Counted from the first letter of the stretch, positions 1 to 8,742 are shown. The stretch is 64,000 nucleotides of DNA from Pseudaminobacter sp047739745 (GCF_047739745.1 NZ_JBLLVA010000007.1:124001-188000), one strand, 5' to 3'. The notes: a model not told the origin generated them from the letters alone. Translations and numbers: made by a program.

Positions 1-104
1 TGGTCGGCAAGCCAGCGCCGTTGCCTGCATGCCAGGATGCTTGCGGGACCATGTTCATTTAGTTAATTCGCCATCAGTCACGCCGTCATTCGCGGAGCAG
101 GCAT

Positions 105-602
105 TTGGACAGACAGCGCGCCGACGTCGCCATCATCATGGGCAGCCAATCGGATTGGGAAACAATGCGCCATGCCGCCGAGACGCTGGAGGCGCTCGGC
201 ATTTCGCATCAGGCCCGCATCGTCTCCGCGCATCGCACGCCGCAGCGGCTCTACGATTTTGCCACAGGCGCGAAGGCCGAGGGTTTCAAGGTCGTGGTGG
301 CCGGCGCGGGGGGAGCCGCCCACCTGCCCGGAATGACTGCCGCGCTGACGCCGCTGCCGGTCTTCGGCGTTCCGGTGGAATCGAAAGCCCTCTCCGGACG
401 CGACTCGCTTCTGTCGATCGTCCAGATGCCGGCCGGCATTCCGGTCGGGACGCTGGCGATCGGCAAGGCCGGTGCCATCAATGCCGCGCTGCTTGCCGCG
501 GCCGTGCTGGCGCTTTCCGACGAGGCGCTGGCCTCCCGCCTCGACGCCTGGCGCGCCGAGCAGACCGCCAAGGTCGCCGAACACCCGTCGGAGGCGTCAT
601 GA
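105..602 (+). CDS. purE: 5-(carboxyamino)imidazole ribonucleotide mutase PurE
   Basis: Class I PurE, which converts N5-CAIR to CAIR in cytoplasmic purine synthesis, using the product of PurK next door. The 165-residue length is normal. The N-terminal GSQSDW loop (residues 13-18) binds the substrate phosphate, and SAHRTP (41-46) contains the catalytic His43. The start is a TTG at 105, preceded by GGAG at 94-97. No ATG upstream of the GSQSDW loop gives a better start. The stop overlaps the purK start (ATGA), so the two are probably translationally coupled. Confidence 0.96.
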   Translation: MDRQRADVAIIMGSQSDWETMRHAAETLEALGISHQARIVSAHRTPQRLYDFATGAKAEGFKVVVAGAGGAAHLPGMTAALTPLPVFGVPVESKALSGRDSLLSIVQMPAGIPVGTLAIGKAGAINAALLAAAVLALSDEALASRLDAWRAEQTAKVAEHPSEAS

Positions 603-1684
603 GCGCGCCGCTGCCCGCCGGTTCGACGATCGGCATCATCGGCGGCGGCCAGCTCGGGCGCATGCTGGCAATGGCAGCCGCGCGGCTCGGCTATCGCACG
701 ATCGTCCTGGAACCGCAGCCGGACTGCCCGGCCGCGCAAGTGGCCAACAGCCAGATCGTTGCGGACTATGACGACCGCTTTGCGCTCGACCGGCTCGCCC
801 GCGCCAGCCATGTCGTGACCTACGAATTCGAAAACGTGCCGGTTTCCGCTGTACAGGCACTGGCCGATACCATCCCGGTCTACCCGCCGGCGCGCGCGCT
901 CGAGATCTCTCAGGATCGCGTGACGGAGAAGACATTTCTCAACGGCAGCGGAATACCGACCGCCGGCTTCCGGCCCATCGACAGCGATGAAGATCTGCGC
1001 CAGGCCCTGGTCGCCTTCAACGGCACCGGCGTGCTGAAAACCCGTCGCCTCGGTTATGATGGCAAGGGCCAGCGCCTGCTGCGCAACGCCACCCCCTCCG
1101 AGGCGGATGGTTCCTATGTCGCAATGGGCAATGTGCCGCTGGTACTCGAGGCGTTCGTGTCCTTCGACCGTGAGATATCGATTATCGCCGCGCGCGGGCA
1201 GGACGGCGCGCTTTCCGCCTATGATCCCGCCGAAAACGTGCATTGCGGTGGCATATTGGCGAAGTCGACCGTGCCGGCCGCCATTTCAGCGAACACCGCC
1301 AATGCGGCGGAGGATGCCGCCTTCGCCATCCTCCAATCGCTGAATTATGTCGGTGTCATCGGCGTCGAATTCTTCGTCCTCCCCGATGGCTCGCTGCTCG
1401 TCAACGAAATCGCGCCGCGCGTTCACAATTCCGGCCACTGGACCGAGGCGGCATGCGTGATCTCGCAGTTCGAGCAGCACGTTCGCGCCGTAGCCGGCCT
1501 GCCGCTCGGCACGACAAGCCGGCATTCCGATTGCGTGATGCAAAATCTGATCGGCGATGAAGTGTCGGGCGTCGACACGCTTTCGCGCGAACCCGAACTG
1601 ATGCTCCATCTCTATGGCAAGGCCGAAGCGCGGCCCGGCCGCAAGATGGGTCATTTCACGCGTCTGACGCCTCGCGGCGGTTGA
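599..1684 (+). CDS. purK: 5-(carboxyamino)imidazole ribonucleotide synthase PurK
   Basis: ATP-grasp enzyme that carboxylates AIR to N5-CAIR using ATP and bicarbonate, supplying PurE. It has 361 residues. The N-terminal nucleotide-fold motif GGGQLGRM is at 15-22. The central region has KTRRLGYDGKGQ typical of ATP-grasp proteins, and the C-terminal NEIAPRVHNSGHWT block is characteristic of PurK. The ATG at 599 overlaps the purE stop by four bases. The same frame stays open upstream to base 29, but that part lies under purE and reads like a shadow, so the internal ATG is chosen. Confidence 0.96.
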   Translation: MSAPLPAGSTIGIIGGGQLGRMLAMAAARLGYRTIVLEPQPDCPAAQVANSQIVADYDDRFALDRLARASHVVTYEFENVPVSAVQALADTIPVYPPARALEISQDRVTEKTFLNGSGIPTAGFRPIDSDEDLRQALVAFNGTGVLKTRRLGYDGKGQRLLRNATPSEADGSYVAMGNVPLVLEAFVSFDREISIIAARGQDGALSAYDPAENVHCGGILAKSTVPAAISANTANAAEDAAFAILQSLNYVGVIGVEFFVLPDGSLLVNEIAPRVHNSGHWTEAACVISQFEQHVRAVAGLPLGTTSRHSDCVMQNLIGDEVSGVDTLSREPELMLHLYGKAEARPGRKMGHFTRLTPRGG

Positions 1685-1784
1685 CACGGCCAAGCACGCT
1701 GGTTTAAGAGCCACCCACATGTTTGGCGCGCTCGCGGGCGCGCTTTTTGATTGGGCCGACTGGCCGATTTCGACAGGCAAGACC

Positions 1785-1910
1785 ATGAAGATCAAGAACT
1801 CGCTCAAGGCCCTTCGGACCCGTCATCGCGACAGCCAGCTGGTTCGCCGCAAGGGCCGCGTCTACATCATCAACAAGTCCGCACCGCGCTACAAGGCGCG
1901 CCAGGGCTGA
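1785..1910 (+). CDS. rpmJ: 50S ribosomal protein L36, cysteine-free type
   Basis: A 41-residue, very basic protein starting MKIKNSLKALRTRH and containing RRKGRVYIINK, as in the short L36 of rhizobia and Brucella. It lacks the zinc-binding Cys/His residues of the canonical C+ L36, so it should not need zinc to fold into the large subunit. It stands alone, not in the spc operon, 100 bases after purK. The frame is open further upstream to 1719 but only this start matches the family. Confidence 0.93.
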   Translation: MKIKNSLKALRTRHRDSQLVRRKGRVYIINKSAPRYKARQG

Positions 1911-1970
1911 GCCTTCCGCTCACGCGAATTTCAGTTTGACGTTCCGCTGCCGGGGAATAGATTCTCTGGC

Positions 1971-2561
1971 ATGCGGAGCGTATTTGCGTTTTTTCTTTCC
2001 ATCGTCCTGACGGCGGCCTTGCCCTTCTGCGCCAATGCGCAATCCGGCCTCGAGGTGCCCCTCCAGGCGGCCGCCACATCCGAAAGCAAGCTGGACGCCC
2101 TGTTTCGGGAATTGAAGCGCGAGCGCAACGAGCGTGCCGCCGCGCGCATTGCCGCTCGCATCCAGGAGGAGTGGAATAATTCCGGAAGCGCCTCGGTCGA
2201 CCTGATGATGCTGTGGTCGCAAAAGGCAATGGAAGCGAAAGAGTTCAGCATCGCCTTAGACTTCCTCGATCAGGTCGTCACCTTGCTGCCGTCCTACGCC
2301 GAGGGCTGGAATCGCCGCGCCACCGCGCATTTCATGATGCACAGCTTCGATAAGTCGATGGCCGACATCGAGCATACGCTGCGATTGGAGCCGCGCCACT
2401 TCGGCGCGCTTGCCGGCATGGCTCAGATCATGAGCGTCCGTGGCAACAAGGCGTTGGCGCTCAGCGCCTGGCAGCGCGTCCTCGACATCTACCCGATGAT
2501 GCGCAGTGCCCAGAACGAGGTCGCGACCCTATCCGAGGAACTGGCCGGCGAGGGCATTTGA
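1971..2561 (+). CDS. Secreted tetratricopeptide-repeat protein (paralogue of 10485-11063)
   Basis: A 196-residue protein with a Sec signal peptide (hydrophobic residues 4-21, likely cleavage after CANA). The mature part is helical with two to three TPR-like units around residues 80-180, including SYAEGWNRRATAHF and LEPRHFGALAGMAQI. It is probably periplasmic and probably binds another protein; the function is unknown. It closely resembles the protein at 10485-11063 in order and motifs. It lies between rpmJ and the convergent pyk gene. Confidence 0.8.
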   Translation: MRSVFAFFLSIVLTAALPFCANAQSGLEVPLQAAATSESKLDALFRELKRERNERAAARIAARIQEEWNNSGSASVDLMMLWSQKAMEAKEFSIALDFLDQVVTLLPSYAEGWNRRATAHFMMHSFDKSMADIEHTLRLEPRHFGALAGMAQIMSVRGNKALALSAWQRVLDIYPMMRSAQNEVATLSEELAGEGI

Positions 2562-2645
2562 ACCGAACGGCCGTAGGAATACCGTCGAGGCCGCGCCTCC
2601 CGCTCTGGCAATCTTTTTCTGCCGCGACCTAAGCCGGGCGAGGCT

Positions 2646-4082
2646 TCAGGCGCCGCCTGTCCCGTCCGCCCCGATATAGGCGATGCGCAACATATTGGTG
2701 GCTCCGGGCGTGCGCAGCGGCACGCCGGCCGTGATGATGACCCGGTCGCCGGCCGTGCCGAAGCGCTCCTCGAAGGCGATGCGGCAGGCACGGTTGACCA
2801 TGTCGTCGAGATCGATGGCATCTTCGGTGACGACGCAATGCGTGCCCCACACCAGCGACAGACGCCGCGCCGTCTCCACCACCGGCGACAGGGCGATGAT
2901 CGGCACCTGCGGGCGTTCGCGCGCCGCGCGCAGGCCCGTCGTTCCGGATGCGGTGTAGGTGATGATGGCCGAGAGCTTCAGCGTTTCGGCGATCTGGCGC
3001 GCCGCCAGCGAGATGGCGTCGGCGCCCGTAGCCTCCGGTGCTGAACGCTGCGCATTGATGATATCGGCGAAGGTCGGGTCCTGCTCCACCTGCTCGGCGA
3101 TGCGGTTCATCGTCGCCACCGCCTCGGCCGGATAGGTGCCGGCAGCCGATTCTGCCGACAGCATGATCGCGTCGGCGCCCTCGAAGACGGCCGTCGCGAC
3201 ATCGGAAACCTCGGCGCGCGTCGGCACCGGGGCGGAGATCATCGATTCCAGCATCTGGGTGGCGACGACCACCGGCTTGCCGGCGCGTCTTGCCGCGCGC
3301 GTGATCTGCTTCTGGATGCCGGGAACGGCTTCCAGCGGCATTTCCACGCCGAGATCGCCGCGCGCCACCATCAGCGCGTCCGATAGTTCGATGATTTCGG
3401 CAAGCCGCGACACTGCTTGCGGCTTCTCGATCTTGGACATCAGATGTGCCCGGCCGCGCGCGATCTTGCGCACTTCGGCGAGATCCTCCGGCCGCTGGAT
3501 GAAGGACAGCGCGATCCAGTCGACGCCGGTGGCCAGCACCGCATCGAGATCGGCCCGGTCCTTCTCGGTCAGCGCACCCACCGGCAGTTCGGTGTCGGGC
3601 AGGCTGACGCCCTTGCGATCGGAGATCTTGTTGCCGGCAACGACGACGCAGACGATCGACTTGCCGTCACAGGTCAGCGCTTTGAGCTCCAATCGCCCGT
3701 CATCGATCAGCAGCCGGTGACCGGGCTGGACCGAAGCCAGGATTTCGGGGTGCGGCAGATGCACCCGTCTGGAATTTCCCGGTTCGGTATTGTCGTCGAG
3801 GGTGAATTCCTGCCCGATCTCCAGCGTCTCGCTGCCGTTGAGGAATTTGCCGACGCGCAGCTTCGGCCCCTGCAGGTCGGCGAGGATGCCGATCGGCCGG
3901 CCGACCTTGGTTTCCACGGCACGGATGAGCCCGACCAGCTCACGCATCAGCGCGGGCGACGTATGGCTCATATTGATGCGGAAAACATCGGCGCCGGCTT
4001 CGAAAAGCTTGCGGATCATCTCCTCGGAGGACGAGGCCGGCCCGAGGGTTGCGAGAATCTTTACCTTGCGACTGCGTCTCAT
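2646..4082 (-). CDS. pyk: Pyruvate kinase
   Basis: Catalyses the last step of glycolysis, phosphoenolpyruvate + ADP to pyruvate + ATP. At 478 residues it has the normal single-enzyme length. Visible landmarks are the N-terminal KILATLGPASSS, the FRINMSH motif, the SKIEKPQA segment with the catalytic Lys, the VARGDLGVEMP metal-binding loop, and a C-terminal regulatory domain (TASGTTG, about residues 375-470). Its ATG overlaps the stop of the next gene in the same direction by four bases, so it is second in a DUF1036-pyk operon. Confidence 0.97.
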   Translation of the reverse strand: MRRSRKVKILATLGPASSSEEMIRKLFEAGADVFRINMSHTSPALMRELVGLIRAVETKVGRPIGILADLQGPKLRVGKFLNGSETLEIGQEFTLDDNTEPGNSRRVHLPHPEILASVQPGHRLLIDDGRLELKALTCDGKSIVCVVVAGNKISDRKGVSLPDTELPVGALTEKDRADLDAVLATGVDWIALSFIQRPEDLAEVRKIARGRAHLMSKIEKPQAVSRLAEIIELSDALMVARGDLGVEMPLEAVPGIQKQITRAARRAGKPVVVATQMLESMISAPVPTRAEVSDVATAVFEGADAIMLSAESAAGTYPAEAVATMNRIAEQVEQDPTFADIINAQRSAPEATGADAISLAARQIAETLKLSAIITYTASGTTGLRAARERPQVPIIALSPVVETARRLSLVWGTHCVVTEDAIDLDDMVNRACRIAFEERFGTAGDRVIITAGVPLRTPGATNMLRIAYIGADGTGGA

Positions 4083-4597
4083 GGAGAATTGGTTCCCGTG
4101 ACGGCGGCAGTGCCGTCCGTTGCGGGCTCGTCGGTCAGTTGGACCATCCAGCTTGCCTGTTCGCCCGTGTCATATTCCTGAAAGCCGGCGCGCTGGAAAC
4201 CGCGGGCGACGCAATCGGTCACGCCCGCAATCTTGAACTCTTTTTCGGCAACGCACATGTTGATCGGACCGTCCCAGCGCCCGCCGCGCTCAGCGTCCTC
4301 GGCATAGAGATAGTAGAAGCGCGACGACAACGGTCCCTCGATCAGCGTCTTGCAGGTCGAGCCTTCGATGTGCCACCAGCCCTCGGTGATCCAGCCGGCC
4401 TTCGCCCGGTAGCCGATCCCCACGCCGACCAGATTCTGCGTTGCGTTGCAGACCCGGAAATCTGCCTGCGCAACCGTGACGCCGGCGGCTGAAAACACTG
4501 GAATCGTCACAAAAAACAGCAACACAGTCCATGCGCGGCGAATATGCGCTGGCCAGGCGAAACCCATCCTCGATTCTTTCTCGGTTCGGTGCTGCAT
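4079..4597 (-). CDS. DUF1036 family secreted protein, upstream partner of pyk
   Basis: A protein of up to 172 residues with a signal peptide or N-terminal anchor (WTVLLFFVTIPVFSAAGVTVAQA) and a DUF1036 domain (FRVCNATQNLVGVGIGYRA, then TEGWWHIEGSTCKTL, then YYLYAEDAERGG). Cysteines at several conserved positions suggest disulphides in the periplasm. The alternative start MGFAW at 4567 gives a more usual signal-peptide length. The gene overlaps pyk by ATGA. The function of DUF1036 is not known to me, and the link to pyruvate kinase is only positional. Confidence 0.85.
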   Translation of the reverse strand: MQHRTEKESRMGFAWPAHIRRAWTVLLFFVTIPVFSAAGVTVAQADFRVCNATQNLVGVGIGYRAKAGWITEGWWHIEGSTCKTLIEGPLSSRFYYLYAEDAERGGRWDGPINMCVAEKEFKIAGVTDCVARGFQRAGFQEYDTGEQASWMVQLTDEPATDGTAAVTGTNSP

Positions 4598-4809
4598 GAT
4601 CTGACGCCCTTTTCGGAAAAGTCGGGACGCATGTCAACGCGTCCAGCGCCGCAATCCAATCGATTTAGACACCTCATTGGCGCGCGATTCTTCGCCCCTC
4701 CCAGACTTGGGTCAAAAGATTGGCTGAAGTGCGGCGTTGCATGTCCTCTAACTTCATGAAATGACGGGCCTATCCTCAATTTCCCCTGCCTCAGGAATGC
4801 TAGTAGCCG

Positions 4810-5607
4810 ATGACGCGATCCGCAGTTTTTGCCCCCTTCGAGCTCATCGAGGGCGACCGCAAGCGGGGTATCGTCCTTCTTGGCGACCACGCCAAGCGCG
4901 ACCTGCCGGAGGAATATGGCGACCTTGGCCTGCCGGCCGGAGAATTCGAGCGCCATATCGCTTATGACATCGGTGTCGAAAGCGTCACGCGCCGCCTTGC
5001 CGAACTTACCGGCGCGCCCGCCCTGCTTGCCAATTTCTCGCGACTGCTGATCGACCCCAATCGCGGCGAGGACGACCCGACCTTGATTCGCCAGCTTTAT
5101 GACGGAACGATCGTGCCGGGAAACTACCCGATGGCCCCGGAAGAGCGCGAGCGCCGGCTCGACCGCTTCTACCGGCCCTATCACGATGCGGTCGGGGCGC
5201 TGGTCGCCTCGGTGGCGCAGGAGAGCGGCACGGCTCCCTTCATTTTTTCCGTCCACTCCTTCACCCCAGTCATGCAGGGCCACGTCAGGCCGTGGCATGT
5301 CGGCCTGCTCTGGGACCGCGATGATCGGGCGATCGCGCCGCTGATCGAGCTTCTGGCCGCCGACCCGGCAGTGGTCATCGGCAACAATGAGCCCTATGAC
5401 GGGGCGCTGCGCGGCGATACGATGTTCAGGCACGGGACGGCAAACGGCTACGCGCATGTGCTGGTGGAGATCCGCCAGGACCTGATCGCCGAGGAACGCG
5501 GTGCCGACGATTGGGCCAAGCGGCTCGCCCCGATCGTTGACGCGGTCAACGCCCGGCCCGATATACACCGGGTCAGCCATTTCGGCTCGCGCACCGGACC
5601 GGTGTGA
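4810..5607 (+). CDS. N-formylglutamate amidohydrolase family protein
   Basis: A 265-residue cytoplasmic hydrolase of the N-formylglutamate deformylase (HutG2-like) fold. Typical features are GDHAKRDLPEEYGDLG near residue 25, HIAYDIG around 50, the SRLLIDPNR segment, and SVHSFTPVM in the middle, with conserved His, Asp and Arg expected to bind zinc or the substrate carboxylate. No other histidine-degradation gene is nearby, so the physiological substrate is uncertain; many such proteins are annotated by fold only. A DUF1244 gene follows 33 bases later. Confidence 0.88.
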   Translation: MTRSAVFAPFELIEGDRKRGIVLLGDHAKRDLPEEYGDLGLPAGEFERHIAYDIGVESVTRRLAELTGAPALLANFSRLLIDPNRGEDDPTLIRQLYDGTIVPGNYPMAPEERERRLDRFYRPYHDAVGALVASVAQESGTAPFIFSVHSFTPVMQGHVRPWHVGLLWDRDDRAIAPLIELLAADPAVVIGNNEPYDGALRGDTMFRHGTANGYAHVLVEIRQDLIAEERGADDWAKRLAPIVDAVNARPDIHRVSHFGSRTGPV

Positions 5608-5640
5608 GCCGCAAGGATCAGCCGTTTGAAGGAGAATGCC

Positions 5641-5949
5641 ATGACCGAACTCAATGAGGAGCAGAAGCGCGCATTCGAGGCGGCGGCTTTCAGGCGGCTT
5701 GTCGAGCACCTGCGCAGCCGCAGCGACGTGCAGAACATCGACCTGATGAACCTCGCCGGCTTCTGCCGCAACTGCCTGTCCAACTGGTATCGTGACGCGG
5801 CCGGCGAAGCCGGCATCGAGCTTTCCAAGGATGAATCCCGCGAAATCGTCTACGGCATGCCCTATGCCGAGTGGCAGGCCTTGCACCAGACGGAGGCGTC
5901 CGAGGCCAAGAAGGCCGAGTTCGAAGCGCGCCGTCCGAAGGACCATTGA
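5641..5949 (+). CDS. DUF1244 family protein
   Basis: A 102-residue protein of the DUF1244 family: RRLVEHLRSRSDVQNIDLMNLAGFCRNC is the core, with a conserved FCRNCLSNWY segment containing two cysteines (CRNC) and a YGMPYAEWQ motif. The start at 5641 follows AAGGAG at the right distance; the frame is open to 5626 but that is less likely. It sits in the same direction behind the amidohydrolase, so they are probably co-transcribed. No biochemical role is established that I know of. Confidence 0.88.
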   Translation: MTELNEEQKRAFEAAAFRRLVEHLRSRSDVQNIDLMNLAGFCRNCLSNWYRDAAGEAGIELSKDESREIVYGMPYAEWQALHQTEASEAKKAEFEARRPKDH

Positions 5950-6064
5950 CGTCAAAATCGAGCCTTTTTTCTCCGCTTGACCCTCGAAGCTTGCTGAGGC
6001 ATCGAACCCCAGCCCTTCCGGCCGCGCGAGTCGCGGCCCCCTTTCATCCGGAGAAAGACTACCA

Positions 6065-6325
6065 ATGGCCGACGAGATCACCGAAACCAGCCAGACCGTT
6101 GCCGCGGGCCAGTTGCGGGCCTTCATCGAGCGCGTCGAGCGCCTCGAGGAGGAAAAGCAGACGATCGCCGACGACATCAAGGACGTGTTCGCCGAGATGA
6201 AGGGCACCGGCTTCGACACCAAGGCGGTGCGCACGATCATTCGCTTGCGCAAGAAGGACCAGGCCGAGCGGCAGGAAGAGGAAGCGATCCTCGACCTCTA
6301 TATGGCCGCGCTCGGCATGGAATGA
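6065..6325 (+). CDS. gapR: DUF2312 protein, GapR-type DNA-binding protein
   Basis: An 86-residue, almost wholly helical protein: QLRAFIERVERLEEEKQ forms the first coiled-coil helix, followed by a basic stretch (TKAVRTIIRLRKKDQ) and a short C-terminal helix. This is the DUF2312 family. Its Caulobacter member GapR forms a clamp around overtwisted AT-rich DNA, helping replication and topoisomerases. The length matches the family. An RBS (GGAG) lies at about 6050. It is convergent with msrB, whose stop is only a few bases away. Confidence 0.88.
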   Translation: MADEITETSQTVAAGQLRAFIERVERLEEEKQTIADDIKDVFAEMKGTGFDTKAVRTIIRLRKKDQAERQEEEAILDLYMAALGME

Positions 6326-6331
6326 GCGCGG

Positions 6332-6733
6332 TCAGGAAGGCTGGAACTTCAGCGCCACGCCGTTGATGCAGTAACGCAGGCCGGTCGGCGGCGGGCCATC
6401 CTCGAAGACATGTCCGAGATGGCTGCCGCAGCGGGCGCAATGGACCTCGGTGCGCACCATCCCGTAACTGCGGTCGGTCGTCGTCTCCACCGCGCCTTCC
6501 AGCGGATCGTTGAAGCTCGGCCATCCCGTGCCGCTTTCGAATTTCAGCGTCGAGGCGAACAGAGGCTGGTCGCATCCGGCGCAGATGAACGTGCCGGCGC
6601 GCTTCTCGTGCAGCAAGGCGCAGCTTCCCGGCCGTTCGGTACCGTGTCCGCGCATGACTTCGTATTGCTCGGGCGTGAGGCGTGCCCGCCACTCTGCGTC
6701 GGTGCGGGTGACCGGATATCGATGCGTTTCCAT
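6332..6733 (-). CDS. msrB: Peptide-methionine (R)-S-oxide reductase MsrB
   Basis: Reduces methionine-R-sulfoxide in oxidised proteins. It has 133 residues. Two CxxC pairs (Cys51/54 and Cys99/102) form the structural zinc site. Cys122 in RYCINGVALKF is the catalytic nucleophile, and GTGWPSF and SHLGHVFEDGP are family signatures. The start METHRY at 6733 was chosen because it matches the family N-terminus; the frame is open to 6784. It is the free-standing type, not fused to MsrA. Confidence 0.95.
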   Translation of the reverse strand: METHRYPVTRTDAEWRARLTPEQYEVMRGHGTERPGSCALLHEKRAGTFICAGCDQPLFASTLKFESGTGWPSFNDPLEGAVETTTDRSYGMVRTEVHCARCGSHLGHVFEDGPPPTGLRYCINGVALKFQPS

Positions 6734-6841
6734 GATGCTTCGCCTTTTTGAGATTTGCCGCAAATGTAGTGCCTCGGCCGCCATTCGGCAAACGACGCCG
6801 GTCGATTGCGCTCACCACTGGCGCGATGCCGTGCCGCGCTC

Positions 6842-6847
6842 TATATT
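6842..6847 (+). promoter_or_regulatory. Likely -10 box of the 6S RNA gene
   Basis: TATATT at 6842-6847 with a weak -35 candidate (TGGCGC, 6819-6824) 17 bases upstream. It places transcription start near 6854, exactly where the closing stem of the predicted 6S RNA begins. Confidence 0.5.
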
Positions 6848-6853
6848 TGGCCT

Positions 6854-7010
6854 GACGGTCTGTGCTTCGCGGCAGGAGAACATTCCCCGGGGCCTTAACG
6901 ATCCTTAGGGAGCTGTCCCTGGGAAGACCCGTGGGTTTTCCTACACGGCGCCCACCTACTTTGTAGGTTCCCGGGATCGCCTCTCCACCGGTTGTGTGGA
7001 TCGTCGCCCG
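6854..7010 (+). ncRNA. ssrS: 6S RNA
   Basis: 6S RNA mimics an open promoter and binds the sigma-70 RNA polymerase holoenzyme in stationary phase. The region has no gene and folds as a long rod: GACGGTC at 6854 pairs with GATCGTC at 6999-7005, and GGAGA near 6875 pairs with TCTCC near 6981. In the right half are the small hairpins CCGTG/CACGG (about 6929-6947) and ACCTAC-TTT-GTAGGT (6954-6968). The roughly 155-base size and the position directly before the 5-formyl-THF cyclo-ligase gene are the conserved proteobacterial arrangement. Ends are approximate. Confidence 0.78.
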
Positions 7011-7118
7011 CCCTTGCGAAGCGATTTTGTCGTTCTCGCCATCGTCATCCGGAAACGTCGCGTCCGCGATGCCATTTCATGCCATTTTCCCGTAGCCGCA
7101 CAGCATCAAGGGGACGCA

Positions 7119-7703
7119 ATGAACGATTTGAAGGCAATCAAGAAGCAACTGCGCCTGGAGACGCTTGCCCGCCGCGATGCGCTGCCGCTGGACTGGCGCA
7201 TCGAGGCCTCGCTAAAGATGGCCGAGACCGCGGCTACGATCCAGTTCGAACCGGGAACCATCGTCTCCGGCTTCTGGCCGATGCGCTCCGAGGTCGACGT
7301 GCGGCCTCTGATGTTTGCCTTGCGCGAAAAGGGCGCCCGGCTCTGCCTGCCGGCAATACTCGACAAGACCACTATCGTGTTTCGCGAATTGGTGCGCGGC
7401 GCCGAAATGATCGAGATGGGATACGGCACCACCGGACCCGGCGAGGACGCCGCCGTGCTCGATCCGGCGCTGATGCTGATACCGCTCGCCGCCTTTGATC
7501 CGCGCGGCCATCGTATCGGTTACGGCGCCGGCTATTACGATCGGGCCATCGCCAGGCTTCACGACCTCGGTATGAAGCCGCGCATGATCGGCATCGCCTT
7601 CGACTGCCAGCAGGTGAATTATGTGCCGGACGAGCCGCATGATGTGGTCATTCCCGAAATCCTGACCGAAAGCGGCCTGCGCCGGTTTGGCGACAGCTTT
7701 TAG
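7119..7703 (+). CDS. 5-formyltetrahydrofolate cyclo-ligase
   Basis: ATP-dependent enzyme that converts 5-formyl-THF to 5,10-methenyl-THF, recycling a folate storage form. The 194-residue protein has an N-terminal helical region starting KKQLRLETLARRDAL, a WPMRSEVDVRPL segment, and the C-terminal nucleotide/substrate motif PLAAFDPRGHRIGYGAGYYDRA. The ATG at 7119 follows AGGGG at 7109-7113. The gene (ygfA/fau in enterics) lies just downstream of 6S RNA, as in many proteobacteria, and may share its transcript. Confidence 0.94.
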   Translation: MNDLKAIKKQLRLETLARRDALPLDWRIEASLKMAETAATIQFEPGTIVSGFWPMRSEVDVRPLMFALREKGARLCLPAILDKTTIVFRELVRGAEMIEMGYGTTGPGEDAAVLDPALMLIPLAAFDPRGHRIGYGAGYYDRAIARLHDLGMKPRMIGIAFDCQQVNYVPDEPHDVVIPEILTESGLRRFGDSF

Positions 7704-7917
7704 CGTGAATTGATTCCTCCGCCAGCATCCCTGAAATATTGTCGCGGCCGATGATCTTGTCGTGAAGCCGGCAAGTTTCTATTGCGCTGACCTTCGGTTG
7801 GGGATCATGGTCCGGATTATTATCCGGCATGGAAACCCGTGCCGGAAGAACTGCCATACGCTGCATGACATCATCAGAAGTCATGCGCGTTCCTGCCCGG
7901 CTTGAGGACCCACCGAC

Positions 7918-8742
7918 ATGAGACTTCTTTTCCTAGGCGACATGGTTGGAAAGAGCGGCCGAACTGCCGTCTGGGAGCGTCTGCCGGGGCTGATCGGCGA
8001 CTTTCGACTCGATTTCGTCATCGTCAATGGTGAGAACGCAGCCGGCGGCTTCGGCATTACCGAAGAGATTTTCCGCCAGACGCTGAATGCCGGCGCCGAT
8101 GTGGTGACCACCGGCAACCATGTCTGGGACCAGCGCGAGGCGCTGGCATTCGCTCCCCGCGAAGAGCGCTTCCTGCGCCCCGCCAATTTCCCGAAAGGCA
8201 CGCCGGGGCGCGGCTCTGGCCTCTACATTGCAAAAAACGGCGCGCGCGTGCTGGTCGCCAACATCATGGGTCGCGTCTTCATGCATCCGGAGTTGGACGA
8301 TCCGTTCCGCGCCGCCGAGAAGGAACTCGCCGCCTGTCCGCTCGGCGAGCAGGCGGACGCGGTCGTGATCGATTTCCATGCCGAGGCGACATCCGAGAAA
8401 ATGTGCTTCGGCCATTTCGTCGACGGGCGCGCCAGCCTGGTCGTGGGCACCCACACGCATCAGCCGACCGCGGATCACCAGATCCTCAATGGCGGCACCG
8501 CCTATATTTCGGACGCAGGCATGTGCGGCGACTATGATTCCTCGCTCGGCATGGATAAGGAAGAGCCGCTCCACCGCTTCCTGTCGAAAGTGCCGAAAGG
8601 GCGCTTCGAAGCAGCCCCGGGGCCCGCGACGATCTGTGGCCTCGGCGTCGAGATTTCCGACCGCACGGGCTTAGCCGAAAAGATCGCGCCGTTGCGGCTC
8701 GGGCCGCGGCTCGAAGAAACCGTGCCTTCCTTCTGGGCGTGA
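7918..8742 (+). CDS. TIGR00282/YmdB-type metallophosphoesterase
   Basis: A 274-residue cytoplasmic calcineurin-like phosphoesterase. The dimetal ligands appear in order: GDMVG (residues 7-11), NGENAAGGFG, TTGNHVWD, DFHAEATSEK, and GTHTHQPTAD near residue 180. Bacillus YmdB and its relatives hydrolyse 2',3'-cyclic nucleotides or cAMP, but the substrate of the alphaproteobacterial form is not established. The length matches the family. It lies downstream of the cyclo-ligase, separated by 214 bases with no gene of its own. Confidence 0.9.
   Translation: MRLLFLGDMVGKSGRTAVWERLPGLIGDFRLDFVIVNGENAAGGFGITEEIFRQTLNAGADVVTTGNHVWDQREALAFAPREERFLRPANFPKGTPGRGSGLYIAKNGARVLVANIMGRVFMHPELDDPFRAAEKELAACPLGEQADAVVIDFHAEATSEKMCFGHFVDGRASLVVGTHTHQPTADHQILNGGTAYISDAGMCGDYDSSLGMDKEEPLHRFLSKVPKGRFEAAPGPATICGLGVEISDRTGLAEKIAPLRLGPRLEETVPSFWA

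Noticed and set aside
29..598. Upstream extension of the purK frame
   Set aside because: It lies entirely under purE in another frame and its Arg/Gly-rich composition is that of a high-GC shadow; purK proper starts at 599.
4507..6252. 581-codon minus-strand open frame
   Set aside because: It runs opposite the amidohydrolase, DUF1244 and gapR genes, all of which have clear family matches. It is an antisense shadow caused by high GC.
7648..7884. 78-codon minus-strand frame in the gap before the phosphoesterase
   Set aside because: No family, no convincing RBS, overlaps the cyclo-ligase end; not supported as a gene.
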